Part shown: piece after piece, positions 1 through 6,117 of the stretch
How the letters are laid out: every line of letters begins with the position of its first letter
Numbering within the stretch: the stretch's first letter is position 1
Origin: Actinomycetota bacterium
GTDB lineage: Bacteria > Actinomycetota > Thermoleophilia > Solirubrobacterales > Solirubrobacteraceae
Assembly: GCA_009699565.1 (NCBI GenBank)
Contig: WLNX01000023.1
Location: forward strand, 1 to 13,656
DNA length: 13,656 nucleotides
Direction: 5' to 3'
Notes under the pieces: generated by a model
The model's input: the letters and a program-made list of their open reading frames with translations, nothing else
Databases searched by the model: none
What the model was told of the DNA's origin: nothing
Made by a program: the position numbers and the translations under genes

Positions 1-72
1 CAGATAGAGAACCACACTCTGAAGAAGCTCGAATCGCTTCCGGAGGCCCAGCGGCTCCGCGACAGCGCCTGA
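1..72 (+). CDS. C-terminal end of an unidentified protein (5' truncated)
   Basis: Frame 1 is open from the first base to a TGA at 70-72 and gives 23 residues ending in LRDSA. The stretch is charged and helix-prone (QIENHTLKKLESLPEAQRL), as in the last helix or coiled coil of a longer protein. It ends 26 bases before tRNA-Tyr. Nothing in these residues identifies a family. The reading as a gene tail rests on the open frame and on the lack of any competing feature, so confidence is moderate. Confidence 0.5.
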   Translation, partial: QIENHTLKKLESLPEAQRLRDSA

Positions 73-76
73 GCTC

Positions 77-82
77 TACACT
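77..82 (+). promoter_or_regulatory. Possible -10 box of tRNA-Tyr
   Basis: TACACT fits the TANNNT pattern of actinobacterial housekeeping promoters. It would place transcription start about 10 bases before the tRNA. I see no convincing -35 element at the right distance, so this is a weak call. Confidence 0.3.
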
Positions 83-83
83 T

Positions 84-100
84 CCGAGCGCCGTGCTCGG
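84..100 (+). repeat. Small inverted repeat at the 5' edge of tRNA-Tyr
   Basis: CCGAGC (84-89) and GCTCGG (95-100) are perfect complements around a 5-base loop. The right arm takes in the first two bases of the tRNA acceptor stem, so in the precursor this hairpin would compete with correct pairing of the 5' end. It may simply be chance in GC-rich DNA. Confidence 0.4.
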
Positions 101-180
101 GGGGATGTCCGAGTGGTTAAAGGAGACGGGCTGTAAACCCGTTGGCTCTGCCTACGCAGGTTCGAATCCTGCTCCCCCCA
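99..180 (+). tRNA. tRNA-Tyr (anticodon GUA)
   Basis: The 82-base cloverleaf has a 7-bp acceptor stem (GGGGGGA at 99-105 with TCCCCCC at 173-179) and discriminator A180. The anticodon stem is ACGGG/CCCGT at 126-130 and 138-142, with loop CTGTAAA, giving anticodon GTA at 133-135. A long variable arm makes it class II, as expected for bacterial tRNA-Tyr. The T arm is GCAGG/CCTGC with loop TTCGAAT. The 3' CCA is not encoded and must be added after transcription. Confidence 0.96.
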
Positions 181-200
181 CTTGACCGCAGATGGCGGGC

Positions 201-1742
201 CTACTTGGTGACGCTGATCCGCTGAAGGCCGCTGCTCGTCTGGCGATAGAAACGCAGGCTGACCCTGCCCCGCTTGATCGCCGCGGGGTCGAGCATTATC
301 GCCAGCCTTATTCGAGCCTCCGGCCCGTCCGGAAAGAATGGCGGCGGTGCGTAGAGGAATGTCTTGCCGGTGCCGGCGATGCGCCCGTTGATCGCGACGG
401 CGATCGGGACGCCGGCCCTCAGCCCGCGGGTGTGCGTGCTCAGGTAGGAGGAAGGCAGCCAGCCGCTGCCAGGGCGGGCATTGCGGAAGAAGCCCGGGCT
501 GTCTATCTGCACGGTTCCGGATGAGGCGCCGGCAACGCTTGCGAACTGGCTTACCCGCCTGCCCATGACCGTCTGATTGTCGGCGCGATGGTAAAGAGAG
601 CTGTTCGGGAAGCGCGCGTCGCGCTGGGCAATCGCAGCATCCTGCAGAGCGAGCATCCCGTCCATGCTCATCCGCTCGTTTTCCCGCTTCTGGCCGTTGC
701 GCACGACAACTTCCTCGCCGGTCGGCGAACTCTGCAGCGTGCGGCCGCGGTACTTGGAGGAAGCGCCGGTGGCAGCGGCGATCGTCGGGAGGATGTCGAT
801 CGAGCGGGTGCTCTGATGGCTGACTACGCGCGCCTTCTGCCCCGGGTACTTGACCAGCAGCGGAACCCCGGCGATTTCGCCAAAGTTGCCTGAGCCGATC
901 GAGCGGTGCTCCTGACCGGGCTTGAAGCTGATTCCGTGATCGGCTGTGACCACAACCATCGCCTTGTCCCAGAGTCCGGTCTTGACCAACTTCGCGCGCA
1001 GGGCGCCAATGATCCGATCCGCGAACTGGGCCTGCATGATCATCCGCTGCTGTTCCAGCGCGACCTCGTACTCGTGGTTCTGCCCGAGCCAAGCGTAAGC
1101 AAACATGCCCGGGTAGGTGAGAGCCTCGTCGTCGTACTGGTCGCCGTTCGGCAGGTAGCTCCAGGGAACGTGGGGGAAGATCGCGTGGACAGCCCACAGC
1201 AGCGGTTTGCTGCCTCCACCCCTGATCCCGTGGATCATCTGCGCCACCTTGCGCAGGCGGATCCTGCTTTCGGCGCTCCCAACAACCTTCTTGCCCGCCA
1301 GCCATTTGTATTCCTTCGGCTCGCGGCAGAGGGAGTCGGAACAGAGGTGCGTGATCGACTCGTAGCCGTTTACGCGGTAGCGGCTCTTGAGCATGTTGTA
1401 GATGTTGTGGCTACGGTCGATGTTGATGCTCGGGCCGGTTGCAGGCCGCTGGCCGGTCAGGATCGACGGCACCGCCGAGAGCGTGTTGTCGGAGACGGTT
1501 GTGTGGTTGCGATACCAGGTCGAGGTGGCCGCCATCGACGCCAGTTGAGGGAAGCGACTCGAATCGATTCGGTGCTGCGCGGTCATGATCGTCGTCAGGC
1601 TGAACTCGTCCATCACGAGAACGACGACGGGCGGCCTTGCAGCGTTTGCGGGAGCGGGTGCTGCGACGACCAAAGCGGACAGCAGCGCGCAGGCTGCTAG
1701 CGCCGCGTGAGATGAACGCCGACGGCTGCTTGCGATCGCCAT
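201..1742 (-). CDS. Exported sulfatase-fold hydrolase/transferase (alkaline phosphatase superfamily)
   Basis: This 513-residue protein starts with a cleavable signal peptide (basic residues then a hydrophobic run to about residue 34). The alkaline-phosphatase/sulfatase fold is shown by VLVMDEF with metal ligand D45, a nucleophile segment ending in PSILTG (92-97), FPHVPW (189-194, H191), TADHG (266-270, D268 and H269) and H279. VPLLVKYPG and DILPTIAA follow in the usual order. By hand alignment the sulfatase formylglycine Cys position holds T87, as in phosphotransferases and phosphodiesterases of this superfamily, so sulfatase activity is doubtful. The last 120 or so residues form an extra domain seen in related actinobacterial proteins. 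The gene follows the membrane-protein gene by 10 bases and is convergent with tRNA-Tyr. Substrate is unknown; an extracytoplasmic phospho- or sulfo-ester is inferred. Confidence 0.85.
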   Translation of the reverse strand: MAIASSRRRSSHAALAACALLSALVVAAPAPANAARPPVVVLVMDEFSLTTIMTAQHRIDSSRFPQLASMAATSTWYRNHTTVSDNTLSAVPSILTGQRPATGPSINIDRSHNIYNMLKSRYRVNGYESITHLCSDSLCREPKEYKWLAGKKVVGSAESRIRLRKVAQMIHGIRGGGSKPLLWAVHAIFPHVPWSYLPNGDQYDDEALTYPGMFAYAWLGQNHEYEVALEQQRMIMQAQFADRIIGALRAKLVKTGLWDKAMVVVTADHGISFKPGQEHRSIGSGNFGEIAGVPLLVKYPGQKARVVSHQSTRSIDILPTIAAATGASSKYRGRTLQSSPTGEEVVVRNGQKRENERMSMDGMLALQDAAIAQRDARFPNSSLYHRADNQTVMGRRVSQFASVAGASSGTVQIDSPGFFRNARPGSGWLPSSYLSTHTRGLRAGVPIAVAINGRIAGTGKTFLYAPPPFFPDGPEARIRLAIMLDPAAIKRGRVSLRFYRQTSSGLQRISVTK

Positions 1743-1749
1743 TGAACTG

Positions 1750-1755
1750 ACTCTA
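1750..1755 (-). promoter_or_regulatory. Possible -10 box giving a leaderless sulfatase-fold transcript
   Basis: Read on the minus strand, TAGAGT lies 7 bases before the ATG at 1742, so transcription would begin at or next to the start codon. Its first three bases are also the stop codon of the upstream membrane-protein gene. No Shine-Dalgarno sequence is visible before this ATG. Confidence 0.35.
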
Positions 1756-2391
1756 CCGCGGCGCGGCAGGCGGGGAGCCAGTCGCGAAGCTGTCCGGTCT
1801 CAGCCCCGCCTCCTCGAAGAGCGCTCGCACGAGATGGGCGTAGTCCCCTCGCTCAAGGTCTCCGAACGGATCGCGCGTGTATTCGACGAGGGTTCCGAAC
1901 GGGAGTGAAAAGGCAGCGCGCATTGCCAGCAGTCGCCTGCGCTCCTCGCTGCCGGCGTTGAGCAACTGCGATGCAAGGTTCAGCTTGCGGACCGCCTTGA
2001 TCCGTCTCGGCAGCGCGGCCACCAGAAGCAGCAAGGCGGGGATCAGGAAGGTGATCCAACCGAGCAACTGGGCCAGTTGCTCGATCGCCAACTCGCCCTG
2101 CCGTCCGGCGGCCACCGCGTTGCCGCCGGTCGCTTGGCCCGCGTCGGCCAGCGCGCTGCTGAGGTCACCGCCGACGAGGGGGACGTTGCCCAGAGCGGTT
2201 CCGGCCTGAGTGAAGCCGTCGCGCACTGAGTTCCCGGCGTCCTGAACGCCTCTTCCGAGGCTGGCGACGTCGTCGATCGTGTTGTTGACTTTCATCCCCA
2301 GCCAAGCAAAGGCGACCAGCAGTGCCAACAGGCAAAGGTCGCCGATGACGGCTTGGGTTCGGCGGGCAGGTACTTCCGGATAGATGCGCAT
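1753..2391 (-). CDS. Two-helix membrane protein of unknown function
   Basis: The 212-residue product has two likely transmembrane helices, at about 14-33 (LLALLVAFAWLG) and 109-128 (WITFLIPALLLLVAALP). The loop between them (about 34-105) is rich in Gly, Ala, Asp and Asn and resembles an extracytoplasmic spacer. A basic stretch follows helix 2 (PRRIKAVRK), which fits a cytosolic C-terminal domain of about 80 residues ending PPAAPR. I do not recognise a named family. The frame stays open 73 codons further upstream, but that extension would run across the divergent gene at 2509. The ATG at 2391 with MRIYPEVPARR before helix 1 is therefore preferred. It is followed 10 bases later by the sulfatase-fold gene, probably in the same transcript. 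Confidence 0.75.
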   Translation of the reverse strand: MRIYPEVPARRTQAVIGDLCLLALLVAFAWLGMKVNNTIDDVASLGRGVQDAGNSVRDGFTQAGTALGNVPLVGGDLSSALADAGQATGGNAVAAGRQGELAIEQLAQLLGWITFLIPALLLLVAALPRRIKAVRKLNLASQLLNAGSEERRRLLAMRAAFSLPFGTLVEYTRDPFGDLERGDYAHLVRALFEEAGLRPDSFATGSPPAAPR

Positions 2392-2397
2392 GTGCCG

Positions 2398-2403
2398 ATT
2401 CTG
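2398..2403 (-). promoter_or_regulatory. Possible -10 box of the membrane-protein gene
   Basis: On the minus strand CAGAAT sits 6 bases before the ATG at 2391. It matches four of six bases of the -10 consensus and would give a leaderless transcript. No ribosome binding site is visible. The call is weak on its own but matches the spacing at other genes in this window. Confidence 0.3.
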
Positions 2404-2434
2404 CCGACAGCAGCGGAGGAGGTTGTCGATCGAC

Positions 2435-2454
2435 GGGCCCGCGGGCCCCGCGGG
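2435..2454. repeat. Overlapping GC palindromes in a divergent intergenic region
   Basis: A perfect 14-base palindrome, GGGCCCGCGGGCCC (2435-2448), overlaps a perfect 8-base one, CCCGCGGG (2447-2454). They lie in the 117-base region between the divergent starts at 2391 and 2509, about 45 bases from the minus-strand start and 55 from the plus-strand start. They could be an operator or a hairpin in the plus-strand leader; GC-rich background makes chance possible. Confidence 0.5.
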
Positions 2455-2493
2455 CGCTTCTATAGGCTCGCGGCTGCCATACCAACGACTTCC

Positions 2494-2500
2494 AAGGAGA
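2494..2500 (+). promoter_or_regulatory. Ribosome binding site that fixes the start at 2509
   Basis: AAGGAGA lies 8 bases before ATG 2509. It is the strongest Shine-Dalgarno sequence in the window and rules out the longer reading of this frame from 2353. Confidence 0.8.
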
Positions 2501-2508
2501 AAGATCAG

Positions 2509-2811
2509 ATGAGCAGCGTTATCGAGTTCACAATGCACGCAAACCCAGGCCAGTACGAGCACCTTCTCGAGGTCTACTCGGAGTTCGCTCAGTACATGAA
2601 GGAGAGCCACGAAGGTCTAAGTCAGGTGCTGGTCGTAGGCGATCCCGCGAGCGGACTTGTGCGCGGCATCGGTGTCTTCGACACGCCGGATCAGGCCGAA
2701 GCAGTCAACAGCGAAGAGGTCTTCGCCGACTTCAACTCAAAGGTCACGCCGCTGATTTCCGGCAGCCCGGAGCGCGTTGAGCTGCATCTGGTTCACACGT
2801 TCAGCCGTTAG
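2509..2811 (+). CDS. Small ABM-like (dimeric alpha/beta barrel) protein
   Basis: The 100-residue protein has no signal peptide or membrane helix and is probably cytosolic. It begins with a beta strand (SSVIEFTMH), then a helix (PGQYEHLLEVYSEFAQYMKE), two strands around SQVLVVGDP and VRGIGVFDT, a second helix rich in acidic residues, and a last strand (VELHLVHTF). This beta-alpha-beta-beta-alpha-beta order and the length fit the antibiotic-biosynthesis-monooxygenase/dimeric ferredoxin-like fold. No catalytic residue can be assigned, so enzyme, regulator or small-ligand binder are all possible. It is 39 bases upstream of the aquaporin gene on the same strand and may be co-transcribed with it. 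Fold assignment by eye is tentative; that it is a gene is well supported by the ribosome binding site. Confidence 0.8.
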   Translation: MSSVIEFTMHANPGQYEHLLEVYSEFAQYMKESHEGLSQVLVVGDPASGLVRGIGVFDTPDQAEAVNSEEVFADFNSKVTPLISGSPERVELHLVHTFSR

Positions 2812-2822
2812 TTCGCCGTAAC

Positions 2823-2860
2823 CGTCCGGCACCGGTGGTTCGCTAGATCGGTGCCGGATC
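2823..2860 (+). promoter_or_regulatory. Strong hairpin spanning the aquaporin GTG start
   Basis: TCCGGCACCG (2825-2834) and CGGTGCCGGA (2849-2858) are perfectly complementary. One G-U and one U-A pair extend the stem inward to 12 pairs with a 10-base loop. The right arm contains the GTG at 2851. There is no U tract, so this is not a classical terminator; it may attenuate translation or protect the upstream mRNA end. Confidence 0.6.
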
Positions 2861-3687
2861 TGGACCAGATGACAGTCGCCAAGGGAGCGCGCCGCGACGC
2901 GCTGGAGCTCGCGTATCCGGACCTGAACCAGTTCGACGATCCGACGCTGGAGTGGCGCAGGCTCTTCTCGGAGCTCTTCGGGACCTTCATGTTGGTGCTT
3001 GTAGCTGCAGGCGGGGGAATGCTGCACGCTTCGGCCGGTGATCAGGTAAGTCTGGCGGCCGCGGTAGTGGCGCCCGGCCTGATGGTGATGGCAATCATCC
3101 TGTTCATGGGTTCGGTTTCCGGGGCGCACCTCAACCCGGCGGTGTCGATCGCCTTCGCGCTGCGCAGCGACTTCGCCTGGAAGCGGGTTCCCGGTTACAT
3201 CGCGGTTCAGCTGCTTGGCGCGACGCTCGCCTGTCTCTTCCTTCGAGCAGTCTTGGGAGACGTCGGCAATCTTGGTGCGACCGATCCCGGGGCCGGTTAC
3301 GAGGCTTGGCAGGCGATGTTGATCGAGATGGTGCTGACACTTGGTCTCGTCAGCACGATCCTCGGCACAGCGTCCGGGGCTCAGAACGTTGGCTCAATCG
3401 GCGCGCTGGCGGTAGGCGGCTACATCGCGCTCGCCGGCCTCTGGGCGGCACCAATCAGCGGCGCGTCAATGAATCCCGCGCGCTCCTTTGGCCCCGACCT
3501 AGTGGGCGCCGGATTCAGCCACTACTGGGCGTATCTGGTCGGCCCGCTCGCAGGGGCGCTGCTGGCCGTCGCCTTTGCGTTCATCCTTCGCGGGCGCGGC
3601 GGAGGCCCCGTTGCCCGAGCGGCCGGCTCCGGGCGCCTTACGCGGCAGACCGACGACGGCATCACCGGCGCAAGCTCCGACGGCTGA
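2851..3687 (+). CDS. Aquaporin / MIP-family channel
   Basis: The 278-residue integral membrane channel has the two half-helix motifs of the major intrinsic protein family: HLNPAVS (NPA at 95-97) and SMNPARS (NPA at 208-210, with the conserved R211). Six hydrophobic segments surround them, for example at about 40-60, 70-88, 113-132, 155-173, 182-200 and 222-245. Aligned by hand to AqpZ, the selectivity-filter positions F43, H174, T183 and R189 fall on P75, G196, A205 and R211. That is a wide, unpolar filter, more like a solute channel than a strict water channel. The N-terminal 35 residues and the Gly/Arg-rich C-terminal 40 are soluble. GTG 2851 is the first possible start after the in-frame stop at 2809-2811; ATG 2869 would remove only six residues and lies outside the hairpin. 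The transported solute is not known. Confidence 0.92.
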   Translation: MPDLDQMTVAKGARRDALELAYPDLNQFDDPTLEWRRLFSELFGTFMLVLVAAGGGMLHASAGDQVSLAAAVVAPGLMVMAIILFMGSVSGAHLNPAVSIAFALRSDFAWKRVPGYIAVQLLGATLACLFLRAVLGDVGNLGATDPGAGYEAWQAMLIEMVLTLGLVSTILGTASGAQNVGSIGALAVGGYIALAGLWAAPISGASMNPARSFGPDLVGAGFSHYWAYLVGPLAGALLAVAFAFILRGRGGGPVARAAGSGRLTRQTDDGITGASSDG

Positions 3688-3692
3688 TCGGT

Positions 3693-3719
3693 CCGCCTAC
3701 CGGCGCATCGGTCGGGCGG
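3693..3719 (+). terminator. Interrupted hairpin after the aquaporin gene
   Basis: CCGCC (3693-3697) pairs with GGCGG (3715-3719), and inside it ACCG (3699-3702) pairs with CGGT (3709-3712), leaving a small bulge. It begins 5 bases after the aquaporin stop. No U run follows, so any termination would need another factor. Confidence 0.3.
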
Positions 3720-3737
3720 GGTGGTAATGATTGGCAC

Positions 3738-4238
3738 ATGGTGATGCGCAGATCAATCACGGCTCTGCTGCTTGCGGCCTTTCTTTCGGCGTCGTCTGCC
3801 AGCGCCGGTTCCGCCCCTATCGCAGCTTTGGTGCCAGGAAAGTCGCTGCGCGGCGTTTCGATTGGCATGCAGCCGTCAGACGTCAGGCGGGTTCTCGGCA
3901 AGCCCCGCAGCGACAGGACGCAATCGTGGAACGGTACCCAGCGGCGCCAGATGAGCTTCTCGAAGGTGCACGTCGTCTTCCGCGGCACGGGATCGACGGC
4001 GACCGTGGTCAACGTTTCGACGACGAGTCGCAAGGAGCGCACGAGGGGCGTTGGCGTTGGATCATCCGAGAAGCAACTGACTGCAGCTTTGGTCGGCGAG
4101 CGCTGCAAGACCGAGAACGGATATCGGCACTGTTACCTCGGCAAGTGGGTACAGCGCTCGATTGTCACCGACTTCTCGCTGTCGACCGCACGGCCAAGGC
4201 GCGTGACAAGCGTGACGCTCGGGCTGGTGGGCGGCTGA
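3738..4238 (+). CDS. Exported protein with BamE/SmpA-like motifs
   Basis: This 166-residue protein has a signal peptide (MVMRRSITALLLAAFLSASS, cleavage near residue 23). The mature part contains GVSIGMQPSDVRRVLGKP at 39-56, a close match to the G-x-GM-x-x-x-x-V-x-x-xLGKP pattern of BamE/SmpA/OmlA-like small domains. A weaker second copy, GVGVGSSEKQLTAALVGERC, lies at 104-123. C123 and C132 bracket GYRH and could form a disulfide. The start at ATG 3738 is chosen because the signal peptide begins there; the frame is open much further upstream but overlaps the aquaporin gene in another frame. A second ATG at 3744 would shorten it by two residues. TAATGA at 3725-3730 may be a -10 box. Function is unknown; protein-protein binding at the cell surface is an inference from the fold. 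Confidence 0.75.
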   Translation: MVMRRSITALLLAAFLSASSASAGSAPIAALVPGKSLRGVSIGMQPSDVRRVLGKPRSDRTQSWNGTQRRQMSFSKVHVVFRGTGSTATVVNVSTTSRKERTRGVGVGSSEKQLTAALVGERCKTENGYRHCYLGKWVQRSIVTDFSLSTARPRRVTSVTLGLVGG

Positions 4239-4263
4239 CGCCCGGCACGCGCCGCTGATGCCC

Positions 4264-4275
4264 GCGCAATTGCGC
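4264..4275. promoter_or_regulatory. 12-base palindrome upstream of the FKBP gene
   Basis: GCGCAATTGCGC is a perfect palindrome ending 33 bases before the FKBP start codon. It covers the place where a -35 element would lie (TTGCGC at 4270-4275) if TATCAA at 4296-4301 is the -10. It could be an operator site; the 20-base spacing between the boxes is longer than usual. Confidence 0.35.
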
Positions 4276-4308
4276 CAGCCGCCGGGGCCAACTGCTATCA
4301 ACCTTCCT

Positions 4309-4887
4309 ATGACGACTAAGCGCCTTGCGACCACAGCCCTCCTACTTGCAGCGGTGACTGCTGTCGCCGCCTGCGGATCAAGCCAGAGCGCAGCCGACAA
4401 GGCCGCCGATCAGGCAGCCTCCGAGGCCGCCAACCCGCCTACTGTGACGACTGAATCTGCCGCCGCCGTGAAGGTCGTGAAAGTCACTCCCGGGCCCGGC
4501 GAGGGCGACCTCAACAAGAAGCCCGTGATTCCGCGCCAGAGGGGTGCGGCGCCGAAGACCTTGATCGTCCAAGACCTGATCGTCGGAACCGGGCCCGAGG
4601 CCAAGAGCGGCGACGAGGTGACCGTGCAGTACGTCGGAGTGCTTTACGCCAATGGCGAGGAATTCGACAGCTCGTGGACGGCGGGCAAGTCGTTCACTTT
4701 CGTCCTCGGTGCCGGCAACGTGATTCCGGGATGGGACCAGGGGGTAGCCGGTATGCGTGAAGGCGGCCGTCGACGGCTGATCATCCCTTCCGACCTCGCC
4801 TACGGTGCGGCGGGTTCGCCGCCGAAGATCCCCGCCAACGCGGCGCTTGTTTTCGATGTTGACTTGGAGAAGGTCAAGGCGGGCTGA
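4309..4887 (+). CDS. FKBP-type peptidyl-prolyl isomerase lipoprotein
   Basis: This 192-residue protein is predicted to be a membrane-anchored proline isomerase acting outside the cytoplasmic membrane. MTTKRLATTALLLAAVTAVAAC is a lipoprotein signal peptide with lipidation Cys at 22. An Ala/Ser-rich linker (about 23-80) precedes the FKBP domain (about 84-190). All hydrophobic pocket residues of human FKBP12 appear to be kept: Y26, F36, D37, F46, V55, I56, W59, Y82 and F99 align with Y108, F119, D120, F129, V138, I139, W142, Y165 and F182, so it should be active. ATG 4309 is chosen over 4258 because it starts the lipoprotein signal. No ribosome binding site is visible and TATCAA lies 7 bases upstream, so the transcript may be leaderless. 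The deacetylase gene begins 1 base after its stop codon. Confidence 0.93.
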   Translation: MTTKRLATTALLLAAVTAVAACGSSQSAADKAADQAASEAANPPTVTTESAAAVKVVKVTPGPGEGDLNKKPVIPRQRGAAPKTLIVQDLIVGTGPEAKSGDEVTVQYVGVLYANGEEFDSSWTAGKSFTFVLGAGNVIPGWDQGVAGMREGGRRRLIIPSDLAYGAAGSPPKIPANAALVFDVDLEKVKAG

Positions 4888-4888
4888 G

Positions 4889-6109
4889 GTGCGGCTGATC
4901 GTCGCTGCGGCCTGCGCCGCGCTATTCCTTGTGCCCGCCTCCGCCGCCGGCGCTGCGACGACCAAGGGCGGAGGAGAGCACGTAGTCGCCCCCGAGGGAG
5001 GGTCGCTTGATCTGGTCGGTGTCTCTTTCGGCCAGCACCTGCGCCAGCTGCAGTTGTCGCTTCGCTCGGACCAGGCAATAACTCCCCAGCTGCTCAGCGA
5101 TACCGGTGGTGGACGCATCTGTGCTGTCCTTTCCCAGTCGTCGAGGGCTCCTCGTTCGATCTGCGTCGTCCGCCGTGACGGGGATTGGCAGATTCGCTCG
5201 CGCGGCAAGCGGGTTGCGGGGAAGGTCACCCAGCCCCGTACGCGAGAACTTTCACTCAGCTTTGAGGCCGGCGATGCCGGACTGAAAACCGGCGCGGCCA
5301 ACTGGTACGTCGAGTCTCAAGCGGCAGGTTGCACCGATGTCCAACCGTCGCAGGCGAAGATCACGTGGTCGGGTGCAGCGATTGTCTCCGCTTCTGCGGT
5401 CTCAAACGCCTGTCAGCACCGCGTTCCGCGGATCGGGAGCTACTCGGGTCGTGTTTGGCAGGCCAAGGTGACCGGTTGCCAGCGACGCGGCGCCGCTCAG
5501 GTGAGCCGCGGTCCGTCAGGCAAGCGCATCGCGCTCACCTATGACGACGGCCCATCGCCCTACACGCCTGGGTTCCTGCGCGAGCTCGACAAGCTTGGCG
5601 TTCCGGCGACGTTCTTCATGATCGGTCAGCAGGTGCCAGGCAACGCTGCGCTGGTGCGCCGGGTGCTGTCGAGCGGCAGCATGATCGGCAACCACTCGTG
5701 GAATCACGCTGACCTTGGTCGAGGTGGCCCCGGGGCAAGCTCGCAGCTGCGCAGCACCAACGCCGCCATTAAGAGCGCGACAGGCTTCACGCCTTGTCTT
5801 TTTAGACCTCCGTACGGCTCCACCGGCGCGAATCTCGTCAGCCGTTCGCGCGCCCAGGGAATGACCTCCGTGCTCTGGAGCGCCGATCCGCTTGATTGGC
5901 GTACTCCTGGGACTGGCTCAATCGTCAGTACCGTCGTGAGTCAGACCCGCGGCGGCGGCATCATTCTCTCGCACGATGGCGGCGGCATCCGCTCACAGAC
6001 TCTTGCGGCGATGCCTCAGATTGTGAAGCGGCTGAAGGCGCGCGGCTATCGCTTCGTGACGTTGACCGACCTGCTCGGCTACTCCGAGAAGATCTCGCTC
6101 GTCAAGTAG
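4889..6109 (+). CDS. Secreted polysaccharide deacetylase (CE4/NodB domain)
   Basis: This 406-residue protein removes acetyl groups from a polysaccharide, probably in the cell wall. A signal peptide ends near residue 23 (PASAAGAA). Residues 24-205 form a domain I do not recognise, with C78, C92, C148, C175 and C197. The NodB domain (about 212-400) carries TYDDGPS (catalytic D219, metal ligand D220), HSWNH (metal ligands H269 and H273), RPPYG (306-310), DPLDW (333-337) and LSHDGGG (H362), so the catalytic set is complete. The GTG at 4889 is 1 base after the FKBP stop and directly precedes the signal peptide, indicating translational coupling; longer readings from 4805 lie inside the FKBP gene. 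Whether it acts on peptidoglycan, chitin-like or another glycan cannot be told. Confidence 0.93.
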   Translation: MRLIVAAACAALFLVPASAAGAATTKGGGEHVVAPEGGSLDLVGVSFGQHLRQLQLSLRSDQAITPQLLSDTGGGRICAVLSQSSRAPRSICVVRRDGDWQIRSRGKRVAGKVTQPRTRELSLSFEAGDAGLKTGAANWYVESQAAGCTDVQPSQAKITWSGAAIVSASAVSNACQHRVPRIGSYSGRVWQAKVTGCQRRGAAQVSRGPSGKRIALTYDDGPSPYTPGFLRELDKLGVPATFFMIGQQVPGNAALVRRVLSSGSMIGNHSWNHADLGRGGPGASSQLRSTNAAIKSATGFTPCLFRPPYGSTGANLVSRSRAQGMTSVLWSADPLDWRTPGTGSIVSTVVSQTRGGGIILSHDGGGIRSQTLAAMPQIVKRLKARGYRFVTLTDLLGYSEKISLVK

Positions 6110-6117
6110 CGCGTGCT

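Noticed and set aside
76..1305. Long minus-strand open frame of 409 codons overlapping tRNA-Tyr and the sulfatase-fold gene
   Set aside because: It runs through the tRNA, is Arg/Gly-rich low-complexity in style, and is a frame shadow of the clearly homologous sulfatase-fold gene.
906..1700. Plus-strand open frame of 264 codons antisense to the sulfatase-fold gene
   Set aside because: No recognisable domain, signal peptide or ribosome binding site; such antisense frames are common in high-GC coding DNA.
3306..3737. Upstream extension of the BamE-like protein frame
   Set aside because: It overlaps the aquaporin gene, including its second NPA motif, and encodes Arg-rich shadow sequence.
4805..4888. 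Longer start for the deacetylase inside the FKBP gene
   Set aside because: It adds a 28-residue Arg-rich stretch before a normal signal peptide; the coupled GTG at 4889 explains the N terminus better.
1657..4970. Shared 14-base word GCTGCGACGACCAA near 1660 and 4955
   Set aside because: Both copies lie in signal-peptide coding regions on opposite strands with biased Ala/Val codons; there is no flanking similarity, so chance is likely.
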